Positions 36,168-48,104 of a stretch of 64,000 nt of DNA are shown here, one piece after another. The DNA lies in contig OX336391.1 of NCBI GenBank assembly GCA_946902985.2, positions 195,364,289-195,428,288 on the forward strand. The letters are read 5' to 3'. Numbering within the stretch: position 1 is the first letter of the stretch; the number at the start of each line of letters is the position of its first letter. This DNA is from Meconema thalassinum (taxonomy: Eukaryota > Arthropoda > Insecta > Orthoptera > Tettigoniidae). The notes under the pieces were generated by a model. It made no database searches and had not been told where the DNA came from. It saw only the letters and a program-made list of their open reading frames with translations. A program made the translations under genes and the position numbers.

Positions 36168-36681
36168 ACAACAGATGGAACAGATCGATCAGAATTTCCG
36201 TCAGAACAACATTAGGGACTTTTATCAAACCTTTAAATCTAATCTTAAAGGTTATCAAGACCCTAGTCTGTACTTTAGATATGATACAGGAAAGCTAGGT
36301 ATGAACGACAGGGAAAATTGCGATATTTTGTCTCAGTATTTCATCAAGTTGCTCAACTGTGATGAGCCATCGGTAAGACTATCCAAATCTCTTCCCATTG
36401 AAGGTCTGCCCAAGTCTCAGCCTCCTTGAAAGACGGACATTAAGCTGTTCATAGACAGTATGACAGAAAATAAAGCAGCTGGCGAAGATTCCATAGTGGC
36501 GGAACTACTGAAGCTAGCGAATGAGGATTCTCTGGACATATTAGTCTGCCTCTTCCAGGAGATTTGGAGAACGTGTACTATACCAGTTGAATGGCAATCA
36601 GCACTAATCCTTCCTCTCCACAAAAAAGGAGACAAGAAGAACGTTGACAATTCCATTGGATCTCTACCAAATGTTGGATAA
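36168..36681 (+). pseudogene. LINE reverse transcriptase N-terminus, right part of a split fragment
   Basis: It continues the LINE of 34609-35153. MEQIDQNFRQNNIRDFYQTF and ENCDILSQYFIKLLN precede a stop at 36427. MTENKAAGEDSIVAELLKLA and ALILPLHKKGDKKNVDN then follow, the fingers region of the RT ahead of motif A. It ends at 36681 before the catalytic YADD block, so the element is both 5'- and 3'-truncated. Confidence 0.85.
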
Positions 36682-36699
36682 ATATACCCTTGTGTAGGA

Positions 36700-37262
36700 A
36701 ACATATGGCGCCCTTACTACAAAGTCATCAGACAAATAATAGCAAGCTGTCGGTCGTGTGAATCATGCAAGCATTACAATCCATAACATATTATAATACA
36801 ATTAATCAATATTCACAGTATTTGGTATTCAGATACTTTTAGAGAAGGACCGTCTGTTGTCAACGTGATACCAACACGAGACTGTATTTTACGCGCAGCC
36901 ACCATTTCGAATTCATAAAATATAAAAATAAGTAACTCTGTGAACTTAAGAGCTACTGTAACGAAAATTAGTGACAAGGTAGCACCATATATATGTGTCC
37001 TTGTATGGCCAATGATAAAGAACATACTTTCCGTACACTCAAAATGGCGGCTGAGTGAATTATTTTGAACATGAAAATCGACAACTTCGAATTTAATTGG
37101 GTAATTGTGATTGCTCTTGTTAAGAGGTGAGTGCCATATTAAAGCTCTCACATGCGTTAGTCAGAAGATTATCACACTGAATATAGTACAAAGCGACCTT
37201 CAAAAATTTGTAAAATATGCAAGCAAATAATTCTATATAATTTAGAGATACAGCAACAATTT
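36700..37262. other. Unassigned DNA
   Basis: No ORF or repeat recognised. Confidence 0.5.
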
Positions 37263-37402
37263 GGGGGCGTGGTGGCGTAGCGGTCAAGCTATTGGCCTCT
37301 CACCAAGGTGGACCGGGTTTGATTCCCGGTCAATGCATGTGAAATTTTTGAAGTGAAATGCTATGTCCTGTGGCTCATAATTGCATGATATAAAGGTCAC
37401 GT
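37263..37402 (+). repeat. tRNA-headed SINE, short copy
   Basis: The head has an A-box-like ggtggcgtagcgg and the B box GGTTTGATTCC, followed by catgtgaaatttttg as in SINE family D. It ends where the Helentron-like element starts, so that element may have cut it. Confidence 0.7.
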
Positions 37403-37501
37403 TAGCCTACTTTACACATTTTGCAAAAATGAGGAAAAAGTAGTCTTATGAGATCGATCCGGGAAAATATGTGTCTGCCTGTCTGTCTGTCTGTCTGTCT
37501 T

Positions 37502-37532
<31 letters not shown>

Positions 37533-40122
37533 GGCTGTGTGTGTGTCCCCCCCTATCAACTCCTAAACGGCTGGAGCAATCGAAATAAAATTTGGTAGGA
37601 GTAAAGATCTATACCTGAATATCTCACGGCCATATTTGAAAATGATGTCAGTGCTACCAACTGCTGAAAAATCGCAATTGAAATTTGAGCTCTATGTTGG
37701 ATATCTTGGAAGGTATGAATGGGAGCTATTTCAAAATCGGCACACATATAGATAATAATATTGCAGTTTAATTTCCAGAAGGCCATACATGGCAGTGTTG
37801 CCAAAAGGATTATAAGCCTACTGATAGGTCCAATATTTAAATGCATATAACTTCTACACTATTGATTGGAATTCAACCAAATTTCGTATGTTGTATGTGT
37901 ACATAACCAGATATGACTGAACATATTCTTATGAACCACCAGTGCTGCCAACTGTTAAAAATGCTCTTAATTTCTATTATCCAAATACCAATATATTGAA
38001 CCCATGTACCATTGGCTCAAAGGGGGTCGAATCCATGTATTTTTGTAAAAGTAAGGAAAGAAATATACAGTCTTTAATAGAACATAGAAAGATTTCAAGC
38101 AAGGATGCTAGCCTAACGTTGTGTAAGAAGTTAGACCCAGGTGGCCAGGAAATGAGATCATGCCTGACTCATGGATAAGGAGCCGGTCACGAATAGAAAT
38201 AGAAGCAGTGGAAAGTTCCAGGCGTATGACAGAGAACACGTTTCGGAAATCACCCTTACCTTGCATTAAAACGGCAACAGCGCAACTGTGCCAGAAGAAG
38301 AATAATTAAATTTAACCCATTTGCAAGAATAAAAGTAAGTAAATAAACACAGCATTGTGAATCATTTCGGATTAGAGATTTTTGTGTAGAGAAAAAGCTT
38401 TTAATAATTGCCCAGGAGAGAAGTGCAAACGTAGCATACGTCATCGGGGATTTACTGAGACCCGAGGAGTGGGGAATTTAAAAATCAACAGCAACACCCA
38501 CACAGCTGAAGACCAAAAATTATTTAATATCTCAGAAATGCACGATCGATTTTTATGTGCAGTGAGGTCATTTGACGTTTAGAAAACGAGCTTTCTGGAG
38601 ATATAATTTTTATAATTGTGCGACAATTATTTCAAAAGTTGGTCACGAAAAGGACTAAGATTTTATCTTTTTGGAGCCAAAAAGTATAAAAGTCCAGGCC
38701 AAGCCAGACCAATCATGCAGTATTATTCCGTCCAGGGGACGTGAAGCTACATCACGCCGTATTCAAACGTATGAACCTCAGGGGAGGTCATATCGTACAA
38801 CAAGTATAATCAGTAAATGCAGTTCACGACAGACTCCTTGAGGGGAGATGCTACATCACCGAATACAGTCTACAAGCTTTCTTTGAGGGGAAACGCTGTA
38901 TCACATCGTATAGACAGTATCCGACAGCCAAGAGCGTCGCGGTATCGATAACCAACGTGCATCCGTAAGGAGTAGCCAAGAAGTATTATTACAGTATCGC
39001 CATGTGGAGAATTAGGAAAATCCTAGTTACAGGATTTAGTTCCGACAGTATAAATTTTACAGTGAAAAGTTCAGTAATTACAGTCAAAGCAGGCTGCGAA
39101 CTTAGAGCCCAGGGCGATAGGTCTTAAATTAAACGACCAACAGTATCATACCGTATTGAAGTACCGTAACAGCGAGATAAACATTCTATCAACTTTAAAG
39201 AACCCGAGTAGGGACGGACAGAACAAGGTTCGCAAAGTATTCTGGAAAGATAGGAATTCGAGAACCGAATAAGCGGAAAGGAGAAGGAACCTATAGACAG
39301 TGTTTCAAGGAAACATATGAACTATTCAAAGCACTAAGTTACGAGGAGTAATAGTTGCTAGAAATCTATAGGTCACCGATAGATTATCTGGGGGACCGTG
39401 GACAGAACAGACTTTCGCTAGACCAACAAATAGGGACTAGAAAGGAGCCGTTCGAGCTAATAATAATAGCAGATCGTCAGGAAACGGGAGTTGAAGGAGT
39501 GCGATTCCAGGGAGGAGGTAGATGGTTCGAGACTTTCACATTCTGGCAAATAGGAAGCCGACATTTACTAAATTTCACCCTTGGAGACGGGAGGTCAAGA
39601 AATCACGTGTGAAAGGCTTAATAGCAGCCTAAGTGATTAGAATCTGTGAAGTGTAAATATATAAAATTTGTGTTAAAAGGTAATATTTTCAGTGTTTTTT
39701 TAGCGTGTATTATAAACGAATACACCAGTGTATTTTAAAATGTTATCAGTGTTAAATATATTTGAGTTAAATGTGTGTCAATATATGTCCGTACATGAAA
39801 TGAATCTGTACAAGATGGTGTAATTACAAAATAGTGGGCAAAAATGAAACATCGCAAGAAAAGGAAGGCCAGGGACCGACCTATAACATGTGAGTAAATA
39901 TTTTCATTATGTTTTGTGTTGGGGAAGTGTTTGTGTACAATCCACCGGAGTTTGAGATAGAGGGATGTTTTTAAATAACAAATAACAGAATAAGAGCGCG
40001 GTCTGAACAAATAAAATTTGAGAAATTATAAATAATTATGTGAAATGAATAAATCCTGTAGAGGAAATGTATGAAATAAAACGTCAGTGTAGTTGACAAA
40101 TGTTACAAAAGCAAGCGTAATA

Positions 40123-40160
<38 letters not shown>
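40123..40160. repeat. (AAT)n microsatellite
   Basis: About 12 AAT units directly before the T-tract (minus-strand A-tail) of the SINE. Confidence 0.9.
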
Positions 40161-40162
<2 letters not shown>

Positions 40163-40178
40163 GAAATATAAATAAAGA

Positions 40179-40519
40179 TTTTTTTTTTTTTTTTTTTTTT
40201 TTTTAGCGTATGGCTTTTATTGCCGGGAGTGTCCGAGGACATGTTCGGCTCGCCAGTTTTGTAGCTGCTTCGAGACGGACACCCAATGGGTGAGCTACAA
40301 GTACCGTTGGGGAGGAAAGTTGGAAGGGAAGGGCGAGGAGTTGGAAGGTAGTGGCTGTGGCCTATAGTTAGGGACCAACCCCGGCATTTGCCTGGAAGGA
40401 AGATGGGAAACCACAGAAGACCATCTTCAAGGTTGCCGGCGGGGGGATTCGAACCTCCTCGCCTCCCGGATGTGAGTGACTGCCATTAGTCATGCCGTAA
40501 CGACCACGGCTAACTCACC
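40179..40519 (-). repeat. SINE family A, complete copy
   Basis: On the minus strand the head has TTAGCCGTGGTCGTTACGG (A box region) and the B box GGTTCGAATCC. The body matches 1-274. The tail aaaagccatacgctaaa runs into the poly(A) seen as T at 40179-40204. It sits inside the 4.18-kb insertion, so it is younger than that element or arrived with it. Confidence 0.92.
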
Positions 40520-42378
40520 ATTAAATTGAATGATATGAAAGTAAGAGTGTTTGAGATCTAATAAAAGTATAAAGACATGGTGTTAATGCGTGTTCTTAAA
40601 GTAGAGTGATTATCGTCACGGGAGAGGATAAATATAAAAATGGAGAGGTAGATCAAATGTTGATTTTTGAATTTACCAGTTCTTTGGAAGACGCTAGGCT
40701 TTAAAGTAATGTGTAGCGCATTGTCGCGTATTAAAGTAATTTATCACGCTAGGAAGGCGTTGAATCTAAATATACTTGGCAAGTTAATTTTGAGGGACAG
40801 TTGATTGCGGTAATTGAGCTATGTTAATGTCCTCCAATAGTGACGTAGATCACGAGGCCATGTGTGTTATGTTGTATTGTAATAGGGAGCAAATGTATGG
40901 TATTATGAGCGCAGGTAATATAGGCCACGGCCGACCCTAAGTCGCATTTATGTAAGTCCTCCAGTATGGGAATGGTTCCCGAGGCATGTTAAGAGAGTTG
41001 AACCTAGACTCGTCTAGTTGTTGAAGCCCCTAAATATTCGTCGTTGTATGTGAATTACTCTTACCAATCAATGATGACACTTCATAATTAATAAATGCCA
41101 AGGTTACGAAAGTGGTTTATGAACATAATAATGTTGTTGAAAGTAAATGAAAGAAACGCCAGGTCTACCCAAAGAACTGAAGAAAAGAACTGTGGTAAGG
41201 AAATAGCTGGTTTAAAAGCATGAATGTAGCGGTCTCGAGGCGAGACATAGAGCCTTCCCTTCCGGGCCATAAATCAAGTCAAGTGTACAGTCAGACCCCT
41301 TGTGGTAGTAGGGTCGGAGAGAATCGTCTGGAAGAAGTAATAATACACCGTGAGTGTTTAGAAGTTGTTAATGACCCGGGATTTGAACCGAGGTCCTTGT
41401 AAATGAAAGTTCCGCTTGCCCGTTCAGATCGTAGCTTTCTTATGTAATAATGGTCTTTTAAGACAAATAAATAAAATCCCTAATGTAATGTTGTATGGAT
41501 GTAGGATTCCATGAGTTCAATGAAGATAACTAGATTCCGGGAGTAATCATAGTTTTTGACTTTGTCAAGTAATCTTCGGTAACTCAGGAGTACACAAGTA
41601 TTTTCCCGATCACTGTAGTGAATTTGTTAAACTTGAGAGAGATGGTAATGTTGAGAACATTGTTGAATGCCCAAACAATTAAGTAGAGAAGTAACATGTA
41701 CTTTAAATATGATTATATATTTGTTTGATGATAAGAAACTCATAAAATAGTTATTGAGGGGTATGAAAGAAAGACACCGTTATTATGGGAAGATACCGAG
41801 CCATTGGAGCTCGCGATTGTATTGAACTTTAAGATAGATACTTTATGGAAGTGAAAATAATTGTGAGTTGTTGGTTTGATGGAAACCATTTATTTTAATA
41901 TAATGTTTGTTTAATTTTTATATCTTCCTTGTTCACTTTGAACAAGTTTAGAAGGATTTGGTCAATAGTTTATTTGTTTTATTTGTTTGTAGCGCCATAA
42001 TTTTGGTTAATTAAATGTTTAAAAATAGGAGTTGATTTTGTTGTTATTTTTGGAAGTGTATCCTCTATTTAATCCAAAATGTGTAAGTCACAGAGTGGGA
42101 GAACGTACCAAAACCCCGAAAATCCCGATTTGAGCATTGCTGGCATACTGTGATTTGCATATTTCTTGCTGGAAGGGCACAATATATGAGAAAGTATGCA
42201 AGCCAACAGCTTTAAACTATGCACACGTATAGTACATGACATTTTATATTAATTTGGAGTAACTTATATACGTCAGTGCTACCAACATGATTCTAAGCCT
42301 GCTGAGAGGTCCAACTTTAAATACATGTAACTTCCATACTATCATTTGGATTTCAACCAAATTTCGTATGTGCTATGT

Positions 42379-43702
42379 TGTAACATTTTTTTAATATATG
42401 AGTCGTTAAACGTGGTTGACAACTGTAAAGGTTCTATTTAACAAACATAATATGAATAAATAATATACACTGTGGTGTGACCTTACCTGTGATAGTATAA
42501 TATAATAAGTTGTTGTTGAGCGCCAGATTCCTATTTAAGACAGTGAATCGAAATTTATTGATTTAACCTCGGCTATCAGCAGTAGAGTCGAGACCACTTA
42601 CCCGGGCCGTAGTGTAACTTAGTTGACTAACCATTCAGTATTTATTTAAGGAGCATAATTGAATTTGCCTATAGTATTTACTAACCACTATGAAAGAAAT
42701 AGGCATTACGTTAAAGAAAATGAATTTATTGACTCAAGAACAAAATATTAATAAAACAGAATAGTGATAGTCACACAATTGAATTTAAAATTACTCAATG
42801 CGGCAATTAATTTTAAAAGGAAATAAACATTAATGAATTGAATCTATCTTGAAGTTACATATTACAGAGACGTCGGATATTTAATTGTTTGCTCACCCTT
42901 TTGAAGTATCATCATAAAAAAGTGTGCAAGATGATCTCGATGTTGCGTTTCATATTTCTAAAAAAATGTTGTAGTATGTCATTTGATACAGCATACTACG
43001 TTCCATTGTGTTGCCATCTCTAGATTAATTGTAGTATTCAACTATAAGCCATGGTCAGCTTATATATATATTGTCAACATTGTGGTTATTATGTCGAGAC
43101 ATGATGCATGGTAAAGCTATGAATGATATTTCACAAAGCAGTCGGTGGACCTCTGTCGCTGCTCTGCCACTAATGAGTGGTCGTTCACTAATGACTCTGT
43201 AGATGCGAGTGTGCGGTTATATCTTCCTTGTCACGTGGTAGTAAGCAGCCCCCACTTCATAGTCAAGTCACCCCTTCTACCTGGGGCTTGTCCATTCATT
43301 GACGCGTACCTTGGCTCCAGTAGTGACGTATTGATTGCACCATACGTGAAATATAATGTTCCATTGCTTCTCGAAGGAACTAGATTGTGCGCACGTGATG
43401 GTTACTCATATTGGGTTTCTTAGCATCTCGAAAATGACGCAGTTTGCCGTGGTGAAATTATTACTACGTCGTTCAGTTTGTGACGCATTGGGTTGATCCT
43501 TATTGGCAATCTTGTTGCAATATATATTACTTCGTCTCTTTACAAATAATTGTTAATAAAAATATTTCTGACTATAATAATAAAAACCGCTTACAATTAT
43601 CTGATATAAAAATCATCTCATGGATGTACTAATTAATAATAATAATAACATGATAAATGAATAACCCTTTAAATCTAACAGCTATGGGATCGAATCGTTA
43701 CA
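42379..43702 (-). repeat. 3' LTR (minus polarity)
   Basis: The near-identical partner of 55485-56807. Confidence 0.93.
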
Positions 43703-43714
43703 ATCGCCCCTAAG
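43703..43714 (-). other. Putative polypurine tract
   Basis: The minus strand reads cttaggggcgat directly before the 3' LTR. Confidence 0.55.
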
Positions 43715-46626
43715 ATAAATAATTTAAATGACATTTAACATTATTTCTCTTACCTAATCCAACATTAAAAAAAACTATAAATTTAAATATTATAACCCCC
43801 AAAAAGACAACATACAATATACTCTTCATCAATACATAAACATATACAAGAAATATATTCTTCGCTAAAATTCACATTTTAACTTTCATTCATCTCATTC
43901 TTCCAAATGTTCATAATGTTCATTCTTCTTTATATTTATGCTGTAAAGAAATATACATAAATGCCCTTCACTTTTAATTTTGACATATATGTCAACGCTG
44001 CACTTGTCTTGGTGATCGTATGCTTGACATACAATTTTGTCTTCATATCTAGTGAACGTAGTTTTCATCGGTCTGGTGTAGAATTACATTGTTGTATTTC
44101 CATCTGATTAACATATTAAAACTATCACAGCACACGATATGCAAACAACACAATATTCCTTTCGTCTCTATAAAGGTATTACTCAAATGCAGTAAAATTT
44201 CAATAATTGAAAAAAAAAAAAAACTTAGCAAGATACCTAAGGCAATTCCAATTTCAGTGCATATGTCATACATGTAAATATTTCCCCAAATACATAATGA
44301 CATCGAAATACCTTAAAGCAGTTATTAAACAGTTCACATAAATATCCAAGTTACTACTCATCTGCCTTCGTGGCTTAATTCTTTCTTAGGCCACGGCCGC
44401 CTCCTTTCAAATTAATACTTCCTAAGTCTCCACGACTTCTTAACTTCTCATAAAACCATGATTCCTCTTTACTACTTCTCGAAAACAATAACTTGAATTT
44501 TCAAAATCACAAATGAACATATAATCTGACTTCTTGTTCACATTATTAAATTTAACTTAGCGTTAAGATATAACTTTACTGTATTGTCATTCTTACCTAC
44601 CATAACAAAATGATTAAGACTTAGACAAAATACTACTCAATAAACCTGAATTACGTATATCACTAAACTATTTCACAAAAACACATGACAAACTCCTCGG
44701 AATAAATATTTCGTTCCACAAAATATTAATGCTCTTATACTTTAAACTTAGTCTATACATGATTTGACTTCTTGCTGAATGCCTAAAAACCCCCCTTAGT
44801 TTTCTCTCAAAACTCTTAATTAAGTATTGTGTTCTCCAAACACCACTTCCTACTTGTTCTGACCGCCTGGAGTATAGCTTATTCCTACTACACCAGAATC
44901 TCTCAGAACTTTCAACAATTCATCGTGACATCACACGTCACATACAAAAAAAACTCCCCTATTCGTGGTATAATCCCACATCTTCTTACTGTTACAGGTC
45001 ACCTCTTACTGACCAATAACACATTAAATTTCAGCTAAAAAAAATCTTACATGCTTCGACTAATTCCTTGGAATAATTACATCACACTTTGCTTTCCTAA
45101 CTATTGTCTTCCTAAAATAATGACAGTGTTCCAGTTGACAGTCAATAACACCGACACTCATAATTGGCAAATATTCTCCCAAAATCATTTCATAAAGCAA
45201 GTTCTGAGTTCTAACACAGTTCAGATACTTTCTTCTCTATCAAATTAAATGCGTAAATTACACCTGCCTTTAATTGAAACTTCGTTATTACCCCTTAGGT
45301 ATACTCACCTTACATTACTTTTTCTTGTCCTCAAAAATATAAACTTCTCTTTACTAACTCCGTATGACATAAATAAAACTTTAATTTCTCGTCTACTAAA
45401 AAAAATGATTTATCTTTAAAATCCTCAAAACGTCGAATTATAACAAATTCCTTTCAATTCTAGAAAATATTATGCCAACCTTTTAATTATAATTATTATC
45501 TTTACTTTTACCTGTGTAGGACAACAATCTACCACATAATTAATTCGTTAGTAACTTTTTACTACAAAGTGGTTTAGCTCGATAACAAGCCTTGTAATAT
45601 CTTTAAAACGTGCGTAACTGTAACTAAAACTTGGACAATCTTACCTTTGTAATCTCTTATTACCTTGTGTGCATACAACCATATATACTTTAAAAACCTC
45701 CCAACATTGACTTCACGTAGTCCCTTAGACACCATAAAAAAAACTCATTGCTCAACGGAATATACCTCGCTGACCTACTTCATCCTCCAAAAACTTCTTA
45801 AAACTTCATTTGGCATCTTACCAAAAACTTCCTCAAAAAAACAACTTCATTTGGCATCTTACCAAAACTTCCTCCTTAAAAAAACTTCATTTGGCATCTT
45901 ACCAAAACTTTAAAACCACATTGCTCAACGGCATTACCTTCGTTGGCCTACTACTTCAAACTCACGTCCATTTACGTGAAAATACACACATACACACACA
46001 CATATCTGTCAGCAAGTACCAGATGCCCTAATCATGTTACTACTTCCGCATTTCAACCCGATGTTGGTTAATTCAAACAACGCATTACCATTAACAATTC
46101 TAAACCACTTATAAATTTCTCAAAATATATCCACTGATAACCTCGCTGTCCTCAACTGAAACTTCTTTATTAAATCAATACCTAATTCTTCAACTCCTTC
46201 GTTTTATTACCACTGTATCATCTTATCTTCACTCACTTTTGAATTAAATCTTTATTACCATTATATTCATAATTATGGTTGCCATAATAATTATTACTAC
46301 TTTCTTTCGATTACTTACCTATGTAATAACCTTCCTACTTTTTTTTAAATTTAATCCTCACTTCATCCAACTTACCTGCAGTTTAAGGACCCACATTCAA
46401 CTTACCTGAATTGCTCAATAGCATGACAACCTCTGTCTTCCAAATTAAATGATTTTAGTCAATCTAAATCAATAAGCGTAGGCACTACGCGCCCCTAACC
46501 ATCCTAACTTCACGACTGAATTAAAATTACACACAGCAGGTTTCTTATCTACCTCTGTTAAATCATATAAAACTTCATTATCTAATATTTAAGTCATACG
46601 GAACAGTAACTATCGTTAATATAAAT
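43715..46626. other. Non-coding interior of the LTR element
   Basis: No pol-like ORF in any frame. It holds three tandem units of about 41 bp (acttcatttggcatcttacc) starting near 45803, 45844 and 45884. The remaining ORFs are short and unsupported. Confidence 0.65.
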
Positions 46627-47248
46627 TTACATCACTACTTTCTCTGGCATTTCACCGTTCTTACCACTGTCATCTTCAATTCTATCTCTTTCTAGGATTC
46701 CATTTTCCTCTTTTCTTATAACATTACTTTCTACCTCTTTCGGACTACATTCATCCATAGTAACACGGTACTTCGGCTTACCCCTTACTACTTCCCCAAG
46801 TCTGGCTAATTCAGTACGCCACTGTACGTCATATGCTTTCTTTCTCTCTCTCATCCTGATTTCTTTTCCCTCTATCAACTTAATTCTCTTCTCTTTCATT
46901 TTACTTCCAAAATATCTACCTACAGGTTTTCCCTTCACTTCTCCATTACTATCACTTAATTTTCTCTTTAGCCGTTGCCTATTGCTTCTGCTCTTATCTA
47001 TCTCTCTCCTCCTCTTAACCTGTTTACTAATTATGTTCTTCTGACTATGACTTAACGCACGCTTCTCTGCCACTAATAATTTCACATTAATTTCCACTAC
47101 ACCATCATTAAATACTTCCCTAGTCAACATATCCTCTTCACCTAAGATTTTCTGCATCTTAATCTCTTGAGTGCTTAGTACTTTCTTTATCTTACCTACT
47201 TCTATCCCTATCTTTTCTCTCATCTTTATAAAATTTAATCCTTTATAA
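46627..47248 (-). pseudogene. Gag-like protein, C-terminal part, split by Penelope
   Basis: About 207 codons and a stop. Joined with 55351-54270 and one copy of the 14-bp duplication, the total is 1,704 nt (568 codons), so the frame was intact before the insertion. The segment is Lys/Arg-rich (QVKRRREIDKSRSNRQRLKRK), which suggests nucleic acid binding, then turns acidic at the end. There is no CCHC knuckle and no protease or RT motif. I do not recognise the family. Confidence 0.78.
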
Positions 47249-47262
47249 CCATTATATTCATT

Positions 47263-48053
47263 GTGGTGTTTGAAGCCATATTTTCAGTGTTGCCTTAGTA
47301 AACAAGAGTTTAGTGCTTTTCAGTCGGTCAACACGAATGTACCCAAAAGAGATGGGTTATGCCCTAATCCTGAAATAAATTACATGAGATTAATAAAACA
47401 CTAGGATGACCAGTTTCGATCGTCAAGCGATCATCATCAGATCCAATACACTTAGGCTATAAAATCTATGTTTGAAATACAGGTGAAAATATTTACAATA
47501 TGTACAATTATTTAGTTGCAGTATTGGTACTGCAACTGTCAGTGTATGCTAAATGCAGTATATATGTTAGGTGAAATGCTAAATGGTGATGGCTATCCGG
47601 AGATTGTACTTTAGAGAGATTATATGGTTGTAAACTATGGTTAAACTATACAATTTTAGGCTAACTACTTATCTGATTGTCTTCCGTACTACAGCTATTC
47701 GCAGTTTCCGTGCTCACTTGAACTCGCTGTGCGGCCGACTGCGGTGGTTATCTTAACGACTGGTTTTTCCCTGCCTTCCCCCCCTGTCCCTACGTGCTGT
47801 GGGGAGTGATCGCGATGTGTTTATGTGAGGTGTTGCCAACCTAGATAAGATGTATGTTATTGAATGAGGTGGATCTACAACTATTAAAGACCGTGGATTA
47901 GTCCTCGCCACGCGTGGAGCATAACCCATTCGAACTAAGCGTTGACGGTCTTATGAGGACGTCCCGGCACCTTTAATACTGCCTCTAATATGGGCCTTGG
48001 TTTATTGCAGAAGAAAAAGTACATCGTACACCTGATCCAGATAACATTTACCT
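47263..48053 (-). repeat. Penelope 3' pseudo-LTR of the inverted copy
   Basis: The reverse complement of the other two, extended by about 40 bp through the start of the ORF (to ccacaatg). Confidence 0.9.
47404..47444 (-). ncRNA. Hammerhead ribozyme in the inverted Penelope copy
   Basis: Identical on the minus strand to 50851-50891. Confidence 0.78.
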
Positions 48054-48104
48054 ATTAAAAACCCCCTAATTTCCCCCCTTTTTTTATCTAGCTTGGCTGT
48101 GTCG

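Larger units (their letters stand above)
37997..42179. mobile_element. Unclassified 4.18-kb insertion with 8-bp target duplication
   Basis: The boundary is defined by comparison with the other Helentron-like copies. caatatat occurs at 37989-37996 and 42180-42187, and the host sequence rejoins across it. The insert begins TGAACC and ends GGGCA (TG...CA). I found no long terminal repeats, no clear inverted repeats and no ORF over about 91 codons. It contains the SINE at 40179-40519 and an ATA microsatellite. It could be a solo LTR of unusual length, a decayed LTR element or a non-autonomous DNA transposon. Confidence 0.6.

Noticed and set aside
41250..41420. B-box-like ggttcaaatccc on the minus strand as another SINE head
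   Set aside because: No A box and no repeat partner in the window.
41990..42003. TGGCGCTACAAA on the minus strand, similar to the primer-site-like sequence of the 14.4-kb LTR element
   Set aside because: It would imply a ~176-bp LTR at 42004-42179, but no matching copy exists at the other end of the 4.18-kb insertion.
43145..43423. 92-codon ORF present twice (again at 56250-56528)
   Set aside because: It lies in the LTR on the strand opposite to element polarity and is duplicated only because the LTR is.
44049..44303. 84-codon minus-strand ORF with a hydrophobic stretch, considered as an env-like remnant
   Set aside because: Too short, no signal or fusion motif; hydrophobic run comes from an A-tract read in reverse.
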